This document shows positions 1 through 7,377 of a stretch of DNA of 8,301 nt, piece after piece. Origin of the DNA: Flavobacteriaceae bacterium UBA3159. GTDB taxonomy: Bacteria > Bacteroidota > Bacteroidia > Flavobacteriales > Flavobacteriaceae. The DNA lies in the NCBI GenBank assembly GCA_002364535.1, contig DEYL01000011.1, positions 1 to 8,301 on the forward strand. The letters are read 5' to 3'. Numbering within the stretch: the stretch's first letter is position 1; the number at the start of each line of letters is the position of its first letter. The position numbers were made by a program, and so were the translations under genes. The notes under the pieces are model-generated. The model worked only from the letters and a program-made list of their open reading frames with translations, ran no database searches and had not been told where the DNA came from.

Positions 1-46
1 TACCTTGACAGGGTAGAAGTCACTGGTTCGAATCCAGTATGACCCA
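1..46 (+). tRNA. tRNA-Val (anticodon GAC), 3' part only
   Basis: The 5' end is cut off by the window edge. What remains folds as a normal tRNA 3' half. The anticodon stem TACC (1-4) pairs with GGTA (12-15) around the loop TTGACAG (5-11), which puts anticodon GAC at 7-9; this reads valine codons GUC and GUU. A five-base variable loop (17-21) follows. The T arm is ACTGG (22-26), loop TTCGAAT (27-33) and CCAGT (34-38). The acceptor strand is ATGACCC (39-45), with discriminator A at 46. The CCA end is not encoded, since CAA follows, so it must be added by nucleotidyltransferase. The D arm and 5' acceptor strand lie outside the window, so acceptor pairing cannot be checked. The anticodon assignment is clear from the loop geometry. 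Confidence 0.93.
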
Positions 47-64
47 CAAAACAAATCCATTTAA

Positions 65-96
65 AACAATTTGGCCCTTCCAGATTGTTAATTTTT
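65..96 (+). terminator. Rho-independent terminator after the tRNA
   Basis: A ten-pair stem is formed by 65-74 and 80-89, with one G-U wobble, around the five-base loop CCCTT (75-79). It is followed after two A residues by a run of five T (92-96). It lies about 20 bases after the tRNA and is the natural end of that transcript. It ends only 13 bp before the M1 peptidase start codon, so it also lies in that gene's leader region. Confidence 0.6.
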
Positions 97-109
97 AATT
101 CTTAAAAAT

Positions 110-2437
110 ATGTATTTCAAGTTGAATAAAATAAATTTTACTGCCATTTTATTGTGCATTGCTTCCAGTCTTTTTTCGCAAGAGAATTTAAACAATAGTA
201 AATTTAAACAATTGCACGAAGAACTTCCAACACCTAATGTTTACAGAACTGCCAGTGGGGCACCAGGGCATGAATACTACCAGCAAACTGCGGATTATTT
301 GATTGATGTTGAACTCGATGAAATCAACAATATTATACATGGAAAAGAAACGATTACCTACACGAATAATTCACCAGATGTCCTGAGTTATCTTTGGATA
401 CAATTGGATCAAAATATTCGCGCAAAAAACTCGCACGGTCAACTTACCTCAACTAGTAGTATGGGCAATGAAATGAGTTTTGGGAGTATAAAAAGAATGC
501 ATGACCGAATGAATTTTGACGGCGGGTTTAAGCTTGAAAAAGTGACGGATACAAATAACGAAAAACTTTCCTACAAAATCAACGAGACCATGATGCGTAT
601 AGAACTCCCAAAGGCACTAAAAAAGGGGCAATCATTTTCGTTTAAGATAAATTACCACTACAACATTAATGACAGACTTAAAATTGGAGGACGAAGTGGT
701 TATGAGTACTTTGAAAAAGAAGGAAATTCAATATATACCATTGCCCAGTTTTTTCCCAGAATGGCAGTATATAATGAAGTTGAAGGCTGGCAAAACAAAC
801 AATTTATTGGTAATGGAGAGTTTACTTTGCCTTTCGGTGATTATAAAGTAAGCATTACCGTTCCAAGTGACCACATCGTGGCTGCCACCGGAGAACTCAA
901 AAATCACACCTCCGTATTAAGTAAAAAACAAATTGAAAGGTTAGACAGAGCAAAAAATAATTATACAGATCCTGAAATTATTGTCACGCAAAAAGAAGCA
1001 GAGATCAATGAAAAAACCAAAAGCAATTCAAAAAAGACTTGGGTTTTTGAAGCAGAAAATGTACGAGATTTTGGTTGGGCAAGCTCTAGAAAATTTATAT
1101 GGGATGCAATGGCTGTGGATGTTGGAGGTAAAAGGGTAATGGCTTACAGTTATTATCCAAAAGAAGGGAATCCGCTTTGGGAACAGTTTTCAACCAGAGC
1201 AGTTGCCCACACCCTAATGACTTATTCCAAATACACCATCGATTACATTTACCCGCAAGCCACATCGGTTCATGCCAAATCCATTGGGATGGAATATCCT
1301 ATGATTTGTTTTAACTTTGGAAGGCCTGAAGAAGATGGAACATATTCTGAAAGAACAAAGTACCGCATGATTGGTGTCATAATTCACGAAGTTGGTCATA
1401 ATTTCTTTCCCATGATTATAAATTCTGACGAACGCCAATGGACATGGATGGATGAAGGTCTTAATAGCTTTGTAGAATACCTTACCGAACAAGAATTTGA
1501 GAGAGATTATCCCTCAAGAAGAGGGCCTCCAGAAAATATTATTCAATACATGAAAGGAGATAAAAGTGGAATTGTACCCATCATGACAAATTCTGAATCC
1601 ATTTTGCAATTTGGTAACAATGCGTATGGGAAGCCTGCTACAGCGCTCAATATTTTAAGAGAAACAATCATGGGCAGAGAATTGTTTGACTATGCCTTTA
1701 AGACGTATAGTGAAAGATGGGCATTTAAACACCCTACCCCAGCAGATTTCTTTAGAACCATGGAAGACGCCAGTGCCGTAGATCTTGATTGGTTTTGGAG
1801 AGGTTGGTTTTACACCAACGATTGTGTGGACATTTCTTTAGACCAAGTAAACTGGTTTAAAATAAATACTGCAGATCCTGATATTGAAAATCCCATCGCA
1901 AAAAATCAAAAAGAAAAAAACAGCACTTACATTGGAAACAGACGTGATGCTGTTTCTATATCCAAAACAGTGACTGAAAAAGATAAAGGTGCAGTAGATT
2001 TTTACACAACTTACGACCCCTTTAAAACCGATGTTTTAGACAGACAAGACTATACCGACTTTCTAAACACTCTTGATATAGAAGAAAAGGCATTTTTAAA
2101 TTCTGATAAAAACTACTACGAAATTCAGTTCTCAAATATTGGAGGGTTAGTGATGCCCATCATTCTGGAATTTACTTATACGGACGGAACCCAAGAAGTC
2201 ATAAGAATCCCTGCAGAAATATGGAAGAGAAATAATGAAAAAATCAAAAAAGTGTTTATTCTGGACAAGGAATTAGTCAACGTCAAACTTGATCCATTCT
2301 TAGAAACTGCGGATGTTGATTTGAATAATAATTATTGGCCTCCAAGAACTGAACCGACACGTTTCCAACTCTATAAGCTCGATGAAGAAAAGCTTGAAAA
2401 CCCCATGCAAAGAGCCGAAAGAGCCAAAAAACAATAG
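110..2437 (+). CDS. Exported M1 family zinc metallopeptidase (aminopeptidase-like)
   Basis: This is a zinc-dependent peptidase of family M1, expected to remove N-terminal residues from peptides in the periplasm or at the cell surface. The N-terminus is a signal peptide of about 23 residues ending in SLFSQ. The N-terminal beta-rich domain covers roughly residues 50-270 and the catalytic domain roughly 310-580. Zinc ligands H426 and H430 with catalytic E427 form HEVGH, and the third ligand E449 follows with the exact 18-residue spacing of the family. The substrate-binding motif, usually GxMEN, appears as GMEYP at 393-397 and keeps the N-terminus-binding glutamate E395. Y506 in YGKPA matches the catalytic tyrosine of the family. 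A C-terminal region follows, without an obvious type IX sorting domain, and the end is rich in charged residues. The start is the first ATG, preceded by an A-rich leader. A DUF6702 gene follows after 27 bp, probably in the same operon. The family is certain; the natural substrate is unknown. Confidence 0.93.
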   Translation: MYFKLNKINFTAILLCIASSLFSQENLNNSKFKQLHEELPTPNVYRTASGAPGHEYYQQTADYLIDVELDEINNIIHGKETITYTNNSPDVLSYLWIQLDQNIRAKNSHGQLTSTSSMGNEMSFGSIKRMHDRMNFDGGFKLEKVTDTNNEKLSYKINETMMRIELPKALKKGQSFSFKINYHYNINDRLKIGGRSGYEYFEKEGNSIYTIAQFFPRMAVYNEVEGWQNKQFIGNGEFTLPFGDYKVSITVPSDHIVAATGELKNHTSVLSKKQIERLDRAKNNYTDPEIIVTQKEAEINEKTKSNSKKTWVFEAENVRDFGWASSRKFIWDAMAVDVGGKRVMAYSYYPKEGNPLWEQFSTRAVAHTLMTYSKYTIDYIYPQATSVHAKSIGMEYPMICFNFGRPEEDGTYSERTKYRMIGVIIHEVGHNFFPMIINSDERQWTWMDEGLNSFVEYLTEQEFERDYPSRRGPPENIIQYMKGDKSGIVPIMTNSESILQFGNNAYGKPATALNILRETIMGRELFDYAFKTYSERWAFKHPTPADFFRTMEDASAVDLDWFWRGWFYTNDCVDISLDQVNWFKINTADPDIENPIAKNQKEKNSTYIGNRRDAVSISKTVTEKDKGAVDFYTTYDPFKTDVLDRQDYTDFLNTLDIEEKAFLNSDKNYYEIQFSNIGGLVMPIILEFTYTDGTQEVIRIPAEIWKRNNEKIKKVFILDKELVNVKLDPFLETADVDLNNNYWPPRTEPTRFQLYKLDEEKLENPMQRAERAKKQ

Positions 2438-2464
2438 GGTTAGAAATTTAAATAACAAATTGTT

Positions 2465-2965
2465 ATGATAAAGTCTTTGATCTTTTTAATTCTCTACACA
2501 ATACTTCCCTTTCATGATTTTCATGTATCTCATACGACTTTGCATTACAACAAAGCCCAAGAGTTAATAGAAATAACTGTAAGAGTTGCTATTGATGATT
2601 TGGAAAAAACCTTAGAGACAAAAAGTTCTGGTAAATTAAAACTAGGGAGCCCAAAAGAAAATATATCTTCCAATCAGTACATCAAAAATTATTTCGATCA
2701 TCATCTGCAAATTTCTATCAATAAAAAAATGACAGCATATAATTGGATTGGAAAAGAAATAGCAAAAGACTTGCATGATGTTTATTTGTACTTTGAAATT
2801 ACTGATTGTAACTCTAACGGAAACATAGAATCCATAGCTATCGAAAACACACTTTTTTTAGAAAGTTCACATAAACAAACAAATATTGTATTAATTGAAT
2901 TTGGAGATATAAACTACAATCTCAACTTTAATAAGGATTATATCAGGGAAACAATCGTATTTTAA
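2465..2965 (+). CDS. DUF6702 family exported protein
   Basis: This is a small protein (166 residues) of a Bacteroidota family with no assigned function. Residues 1-16 form a short hydrophobic export signal. Directly after it comes a histidine-rich stretch, HDFHVSHTTLH (H17, H20, H23, H27), and then the typical core with EITVRVAIDDLEKTL at 36-50. More histidines occur at 79-80 and 104. The remainder alternates short beta-like segments, and there is no second membrane span. No clear A-x-A cleavage site is visible, so the mature N-terminus is uncertain. It starts 27 bp after the M1 peptidase on the same strand with no terminator between, so co-transcription is likely and a shared role in the cell envelope is plausible. 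The family call rests on my recognition of the N-terminal pattern and length; the molecular function is not known. Confidence 0.8.
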   Translation: MIKSLIFLILYTILPFHDFHVSHTTLHYNKAQELIEITVRVAIDDLEKTLETKSSGKLKLGSPKENISSNQYIKNYFDHHLQISINKKMTAYNWIGKEIAKDLHDVYLYFEITDCNSNGNIESIAIENTLFLESSHKQTNIVLIEFGDINYNLNFNKDYIRETIVF

Positions 2966-3170
2966 AACAACTATTTGACGATTATAAAGTTCAATATTAG
3001 AACCTAATAAATGGGTTGTTTGATTAAGGGAATATAATAATTATGATAGTACAATTCTTTTCACATACAAATACGGGAAAAGAGCATAGCGGAGCTTAAA
3101 GAAGATATAAAGCATTAAAAGAGGTCTATTTGGAATGCGCATTTTTATTTGGACTAGAAAAAAATATATT

Positions 3171-4043
3171 CTAATCGGAGGAAGCCGCCAATATCTCAAG
3201 TAAATCAATAAATAAATTTATAATATCTAAATACAAATTAACAGCAACCTTAACTGCGGTTCCCCATGAATCATCTCCAGCAGCAATTGCTTTTTCTAAA
3301 TAATTAAAATCATAAATTAAGTACAAAGAAAAAATGACTACCCCACAATAAGAATATATTATTCTAGTTCTTTCTGATTTAAAAAAGAAAGCATTAAGAA
3401 ATTCACAAACTATTAAAGTAAATAAAGCAAGCAATAAGAAAACTCCAAGAAAACTAAAATCCGTAGGGACAAATGCAACAATAATCCCTGCCATTATTAC
3501 AGCTAAGGTTGTGCCAACCATTGCCTGAAATACTACATTTTGCCATTCTTGATTATATTTATCATGACGTAAAACGTTTTTATCAAACTCATCTTTTAAT
3601 TCTTTGAACTCGTTAGAGTTTATATCAAAAAAATTTGTTGGTTCAGATTTATAATAATATACTGTTCTTTTTTCTTCATTGGCTCCCATAAATTTTTTCC
3701 AAAATGTTGGACTGTGGTCTCTTTTAATTTTTTTTGATAAAACTAATTTTGATTTTAAATACTTTCTAAATTTAAATGACTTTCCAATGTATGCAATTGT
3801 TGGGCCTAATGACCATCCAAAAAAAGCAGAGAAAATTGCTACTACTATTAAGTTTATTGGGTACGAATCAGCAAAGAACATAACACAGAAAAGAAATAGG
3901 AAACTTCCTCCAATAGTTATAAATAATTCAGTTGTAGTTTCATATGCTTTATTTAAACGAGCTGTTATTGATGTAATAAATAACATTCCCCCGAGAATTA
4001 AGAATGTCCTAGACATTAGTAAATTAGATTCCATATCATGCAT
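3171..4043 (-). CDS. Bax inhibitor-1 (BI-1/YetJ) family membrane protein with a large hydrophilic insert
   Basis: This is a seven-span membrane protein of the BI-1 family; some bacterial members leak calcium in a pH-dependent way. Hydrophobic segments lie at about 11-29, 38-57, 63-86, 168-192, 197-219, 228-246 and 266-286. Family hallmarks are FQAMVGTT (172-179) and TDFSFLG (194-200), then IYD with D245 and LYLDIINLF with D273. The two aspartates match the pair that gates YetJ. Unusually, about 80 hydrophilic residues (87-167) sit between spans 3 and 4, where typical members have only a short loop. Three possible starts exist: M1, M4 (4034) and M10 (4016). M10 gives MSRTFLIL, close to the family's usual first span, so the true start may be downstream. 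The gene is flanked by AT-rich spacers of 205 and 163 bp and seems transcribed alone. The family call is firm; the role is unknown. Confidence 0.82.
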   Translation of the reverse strand: MHDMESNLLMSRTFLILGGMLFITSITARLNKAYETTTELFITIGGSFLFLFCVMFFADSYPINLIVVAIFSAFFGWSLGPTIAYIGKSFKFRKYLKSKLVLSKKIKRDHSPTFWKKFMGANEEKRTVYYYKSEPTNFFDINSNEFKELKDEFDKNVLRHDKYNQEWQNVVFQAMVGTTLAVIMAGIIVAFVPTDFSFLGVFLLLALFTLIVCEFLNAFFFKSERTRIIYSYCGVVIFSLYLIYDFNYLEKAIAAGDDSWGTAVKVAVNLYLDIINLFIDLLEILAASSD

Positions 4044-4206
4044 ATTACAAAATATTTATTTTAAAAAATAATGGATTAATTATAAATTTTTACAAGTCCA
4101 ACAATTCATATTAATCTATGGTCTCACAAACAATTTATTTAACAAAATAAACTATTGGTTAAGGTGGTTATTTTTACGACAATAAACGTAGCTACGAATA
4201 TATAGG

Positions 4207-5490
4207 TTAGATAGAATCCAATAAGGTTTCCAAAGCCATTCCCCTAGACCCTTTTATCAAAATCAATGCGCCTTTAAAAGCTAAGGATTGAAGCTGATTT
4301 CGAAACGATTCGGTAGTTTTAAAAAAGTTAGCTTTTGAAGAATCGGAAGCTAATTCAAAAAAGTGTGAACCTACATAATATGCAGATGAAAAATTTAAAG
4401 AATTTACCTCATCAATAACAGCCTGATGCTCTGACTTACTGTGAATACCCAGTTCAAACATATCCCCTAAAATTACAACCTTATACTCACTCCTCATGGA
4501 ATTAAAATTATCCAAGGCGACCTTCATACTGCTTGGGTTGGCATTGTAAGCGTCTAAAATAATGGTATTGAAGCCTTTTCGGATGATTTGAGAACGGTTG
4601 TTATTTGGGGTGTAAGATTCAATCCCTTTTTTAATATTTTCGTGACTGACTTCAAAAAAGCAACCCATGGCAATGGCTGCGGCAGCATTGGAAAAATTAT
4701 AAATTCCAACAAGCTGACTTTCCATTGTGAACCCCTGTGATTCAAAGCTTATAAAAGGGGTTTCAGATGTCATAGATACTTGAATATTGAAACTATTTTT
4801 TTTAGAAAAAACATGTGCCTTCCTATAGTCTCCAATTTGTTGTACTTGCTTTTTATCATCCCCATTTATAAAGGCAAGACCTTTGTTACACTTTAAATAG
4901 TCATACAATTCACATTTACCTTTGACCACGCCTGCAGCACTACCGAAACCTTCCAAATGGGCCTTACCAAAATTAGTAATGTAGCCGTAGTTAGGTGCCG
5001 AAATTTGACAAAGATTAGCGATTTCTCCAATGTGGTTGGCCCCCATTTCAACGATTCCAATGTCTACTGACGCATCCATTTGAAGTAAAGTCAGTGGAAC
5101 TCCAATATGATTGTTATAGTTTCCTTGTGTTGAATGTGTTTTATATTGCTGGCCCAAAACCGAATTAATCAGTTCTTTCGTGGTTGTTTTGCCATTACTA
5201 CCAGTAATAGCAATGATTGGAATATTTAAATATTTGCGATGAAAATTAGCTAATTCTTGCAAGGTTTTTAAAACATTTGGGACCAAAATAAAACGCGCAT
5301 TACTTTGGGGTTGCTGTTCATCTATTATACAATAAGACGCTCCAGAATCGAGTGCCTTAATTGCAAAATGATTCCCGTTAAAATTTTCTCCTTTTAGAGC
5401 AAAAAAAAGCGCCCCACGGGCTATAGAACGGGTGTCTGTAGAAGCCCCATTGAATTTTAAAAATAAGTGATGAAGCTTCTCAATTTTCAT
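4207..5490 (-). CDS. murF: UDP-N-acetylmuramoyl-tripeptide--D-alanyl-D-alanine ligase MurF
   Basis: This cytoplasmic Mur ligase joins D-Ala-D-Ala to UDP-MurNAc-tripeptide using ATP, the last cytoplasmic step that builds the pentapeptide precursor of peptidoglycan. All three domains are present in 427 residues, slightly shorter than the 452 of E. coli. The N-terminal substrate domain has STDTR (17-21) and ALKGENFNG (31-39). The ATP-binding domain has the P-loop GSNGKTTTK (97-105), NNHIGVPL (126-133), EMGANHIGE (148-156) and K192, the likely carbamylated lysine, in GKCELY. The C-terminal domain has NRSQ (298-301), LDAYNANPSSM (312-322), LGDMFELG (341-348) and LIKGSRGMALE (411-421). The ATG start gives the normal family N-terminus. 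It lies downstream of gldJ on the same strand, with 64 bp and a hairpin between them, so it may be partly uncoupled from gldJ transcription. Confidence 0.97.
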   Translation of the reverse strand: MKIEKLHHLFLKFNGASTDTRSIARGALFFALKGENFNGNHFAIKALDSGASYCIIDEQQPQSNARFILVPNVLKTLQELANFHRKYLNIPIIAITGSNGKTTTKELINSVLGQQYKTHSTQGNYNNHIGVPLTLLQMDASVDIGIVEMGANHIGEIANLCQISAPNYGYITNFGKAHLEGFGSAAGVVKGKCELYDYLKCNKGLAFINGDDKKQVQQIGDYRKAHVFSKKNSFNIQVSMTSETPFISFESQGFTMESQLVGIYNFSNAAAAIAMGCFFEVSHENIKKGIESYTPNNNRSQIIRKGFNTIILDAYNANPSSMKVALDNFNSMRSEYKVVILGDMFELGIHSKSEHQAVIDEVNSLNFSSAYYVGSHFFELASDSSKANFFKTTESFRNQLQSLAFKGALILIKGSRGMALETLLDSI

Positions 5491-5505
5491 AACTTAAATG
5501 TACAA

Positions 5506-5534
5506 AAAAGTCCTAAATATAATTTAGGACTTTT
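5506..5534 (-). terminator. Hairpin terminator between gldJ and murF
   Basis: There is a perfect inverted repeat of 13 bp, 5506-5518 against 5522-5534, with a three-base loop (5519-5521). On the reverse strand the stem ends in a run of six T (4 of them in the stem) right after GGAC, the form of a rho-independent terminator for gldJ. On the forward strand the stem also ends in four T. It begins 20 bp after the gldJ stop codon and ends 15 bp before the murF start. It could therefore end gldJ transcripts, act as an attenuator for murF, or fold over the murF ribosome-binding region in a read-through message. Confidence 0.75.
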
Positions 5535-5554
5535 AAAATTAAAAGAAACTATTT

Positions 5555-7222
5555 TTAATTTTTTCTTTTCTTTTTATTCATTGACTTGGATCCAACCCTA
5601 GACATAGCACATCTAAAACCGATAAAATCAGTCGCCATATCTTCAGGGTAGAAACGCCTTTGGGCTGGGTCTATCCAAAACTCTCTGTCTTTCCAAGATC
5701 CTCCTTTGTAAACTCGTGCTTGGTCATTCACGAGAGAGGTTCTTGTGTTAGATTTGTCATATTCTCTATTAAGTGTACCATCAGAGTTGGTACCTACTTT
5801 ATGCTTAGGAGAATCGTACATCTTTCTAGTTGTATCAGAAAATTCAACCTCACCTTCTTCAAAATCATCAAAATATCTTGACGATTGTTTGTCTCCATCT
5901 CTAAAATTTCGATTGTCACTTTTATCAAAATTTGCTCGTAAGTATGTTTCGTCTTCGTCAACAGGGATTTTAGCAAGCTGACCAGGGAGGTTTCTAACAA
6001 TAACTTTACCATTTGTTAGTGTATCATATTCAAAATCATCAATCCCAATTACTTTTACAGACCCGTCTTCAGCAAGCGCGTTCTTAGTGTAAATGTTTCC
6101 TCTGTAATAGGCAAAATCATTGAATTCATCGTCAACAATTGGGCGGTAGATGTCTGCAACCCACTCCGCTACATTACCGGCCATATCATAAATACCGAAA
6201 TCATTTGGATCATACGACATTACTTCATTGGTAATGTCTGCGCCATCGTCAGACCATCCTGCAATACCTCCGTAATCGCCCTTTCCTTGTTTAAAGTTTG
6301 CCAACTGATCTCCTTTTATTTTTCTTTCTCCAGTTCTGGTATATTGACCATCCCAAGGGTATTTTTTTCGACCGCGATATATGTTGTATTCTCTTAGCTC
6401 CGTTAGACCAAGAGCTGCATATTCCCATTCTGCTTCTGTTGGAAGCCTATATCTAATTTGAATTAAGCCTGTTTCTCTCGATGCAAAGCCAACCAAAGTG
6501 TCATTTCGTCTGTTGCCTTTACCACCTAAATGAGTCCCAAGACTGTCTTTGAATGTTTGATTTGGGACATTCACATAGGTATCAAGATTGAAATTGTTAG
6601 ACGCAGTTACAGATTCAGTCGGAATGTGTGCCCCTCTTTCTAAATATCCTTCTTTTTGAAGGACCATTTCACCTACACGGTCTGATCTCCACTTGGCATA
6701 TTCATTGGCCTGAAGCCAGCTAACTCCAACAACAGGATAGTTGCGATAGGCAGGATGACGTAAGTAATTTTCCACCAAAATCTCGGCAGAACCCAATCGA
6801 TTTCTCCAAACTAGTGTATCAGGAAGTAACCCATTATAAATATCCTCAAATTCAGTATTGTCAGGTGGGTAAACACGTTTAATCCAGTCTAAATATTCTA
6901 AATACATAAGGTTGGTAACCTCTGTCTCATCTATATAAAAGGATTGAACGTGTTGTTGATTTGGAGTATTGTTCCAATCGTGCATGACATCATCCTGAAC
7001 TTTTCCCATTGTAAAAGTACCGCCTTCAACAAAGACGAGTCCAGGGGCAGTCTCTTGTTCTTTAAATCTTGTATTGTACTGAAAACCACCTTCTTTAGCA
7101 TTGATTTTCCATCCAGTACCCCGTGAGGAGTTACCGTATTTTGAGGAGGATTTACTACAGCCCAGCATAGATAATGAAAAGAGTGCTATAAAGGACCATC
7201 TAAATATCTTGTTGTATTTCAT
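5555..7222 (-). CDS. gldJ: Gliding motility lipoprotein GldJ
   Basis: GldJ is a lipoprotein of the Bacteroidota gliding machinery. In Flavobacterium johnsoniae it is needed for motility and for stable levels of GldK and hence type IX secretion. The N-terminus is a lipoprotein signal with lipobox MLGC, making C22 the acylated residue. The following SKSSSK lacks the acidic surface-export signal known from some Bacteroidota lipoproteins, which suggests a periplasm-facing position. The rest is a formylglycine-generating-enzyme-like (SUMF1) fold. Its motifs are FVEGGTFTMG (64-73), YIDETEVTN (96-104), YPVVGVSWLQANEYAKW (162-178), YRLPTEAEWEYAA (258-270), YDMAGNVAEW (345-354), YKGGSW (505-510) and IGFRCA (534-539). 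The only cysteines are C22 and C538, so the FGE catalytic pair is absent and the fold is probably structural. The length of 555 is near the usual 560. The basic tail (MNKKKRKN) lies in a region that matters for gliding in F. johnsoniae. It is divergent from porU. Confidence 0.97.
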   Translation of the reverse strand: MKYNKIFRWSFIALFSLSMLGCSKSSSKYGNSSRGTGWKINAKEGGFQYNTRFKEQETAPGLVFVEGGTFTMGKVQDDVMHDWNNTPNQQHVQSFYIDETEVTNLMYLEYLDWIKRVYPPDNTEFEDIYNGLLPDTLVWRNRLGSAEILVENYLRHPAYRNYPVVGVSWLQANEYAKWRSDRVGEMVLQKEGYLERGAHIPTESVTASNNFNLDTYVNVPNQTFKDSLGTHLGGKGNRRNDTLVGFASRETGLIQIRYRLPTEAEWEYAALGLTELREYNIYRGRKKYPWDGQYTRTGERKIKGDQLANFKQGKGDYGGIAGWSDDGADITNEVMSYDPNDFGIYDMAGNVAEWVADIYRPIVDDEFNDFAYYRGNIYTKNALAEDGSVKVIGIDDFEYDTLTNGKVIVRNLPGQLAKIPVDEDETYLRANFDKSDNRNFRDGDKQSSRYFDDFEEGEVEFSDTTRKMYDSPKHKVGTNSDGTLNREYDKSNTRTSLVNDQARVYKGGSWKDREFWIDPAQRRFYPEDMATDFIGFRCAMSRVGSKSMNKKKRKN

Positions 7223-7262
7223 ACTTAATTTTTATTTAAAAAGTATTTAAAAATTAGGAATT

Positions 7263-7293
7263 GCAATATACTAAATATGAATTGGTTTGCAAT
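7263..7293 (-). promoter_or_regulatory. Candidate gldJ promoter
   Basis: Read on the reverse strand, ATTG (7293-7290) is followed after exactly 19 bp by TATATTGC (7270-7263). This resembles the Bacteroidota vegetative promoter (TTTG, 19 bp, TAnnTTTG), with imperfect matches in both boxes. It would start transcription about 35 bases before the gldJ ATG. Both boxes fall in copies of the octamer TTGCAATA (7261-7268 and 7287-7294). No mapped start is available, and AT-rich DNA gives many chance matches. Confidence 0.35.
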
Positions 7294-7377
7294 AAAATAT
7301 TAAATCGATTGTGTAATATTTAACCTTAAATAAATTACCTTTAAAAAAATAACGGTTTTTATCACGTTTTATTATTG

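Noticed and set aside
1..46. The tRNA 3' end as a possible integration site for a mobile element
   Set aside because: No second copy of the tRNA end, no integrase and no island genes are found downstream in the window.
1214..1492. A 92-codon open frame on the reverse strand
   Set aside because: It is the shadow of the catalytic domain of the M1 peptidase, whose frame holds the conserved zinc motif.
2953..2983. Inverted repeat AATCGT / ACGATT at the end of the DUF6702 gene as a terminator
   Set aside because: It has only six pairs with a 19-base loop and no T run after it; likely chance in AT-rich DNA.
3043..3099. A tiny open frame of 18 codons and nearby helix-like fragments in other frames in the gap at 2966-3170
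   Set aside because: Too short, broken by stops in every frame and without a recognisable family; it could be gene decay, but nothing in it supports a specific call.
3679..4071. A 130-codon open frame on the forward strand
   Set aside because: It lies antisense to the BI-1-like gene, has no export signal or known motif, and the reverse-strand reading has clear family motifs.
4044..4075. A TATTTTG just upstream of the BI-1-like gene as a promoter -7 box
   Set aside because: The spacing inside the box is wrong and no -33 box is found; if real it would leave no leader before the first ATG, so it does not settle the start.
4187..4196. Palindrome CGTAGCTACG downstream of murF
   Set aside because: It has no loop space for a hairpin and no following T run on the murF strand; a single 10-bp palindrome is weak evidence for a regulator site.
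5660..5981. Two forward-strand open frames of 73 and 78 codons
   Set aside because: They overlap each other and are antisense to gldJ, and they lack coding character.
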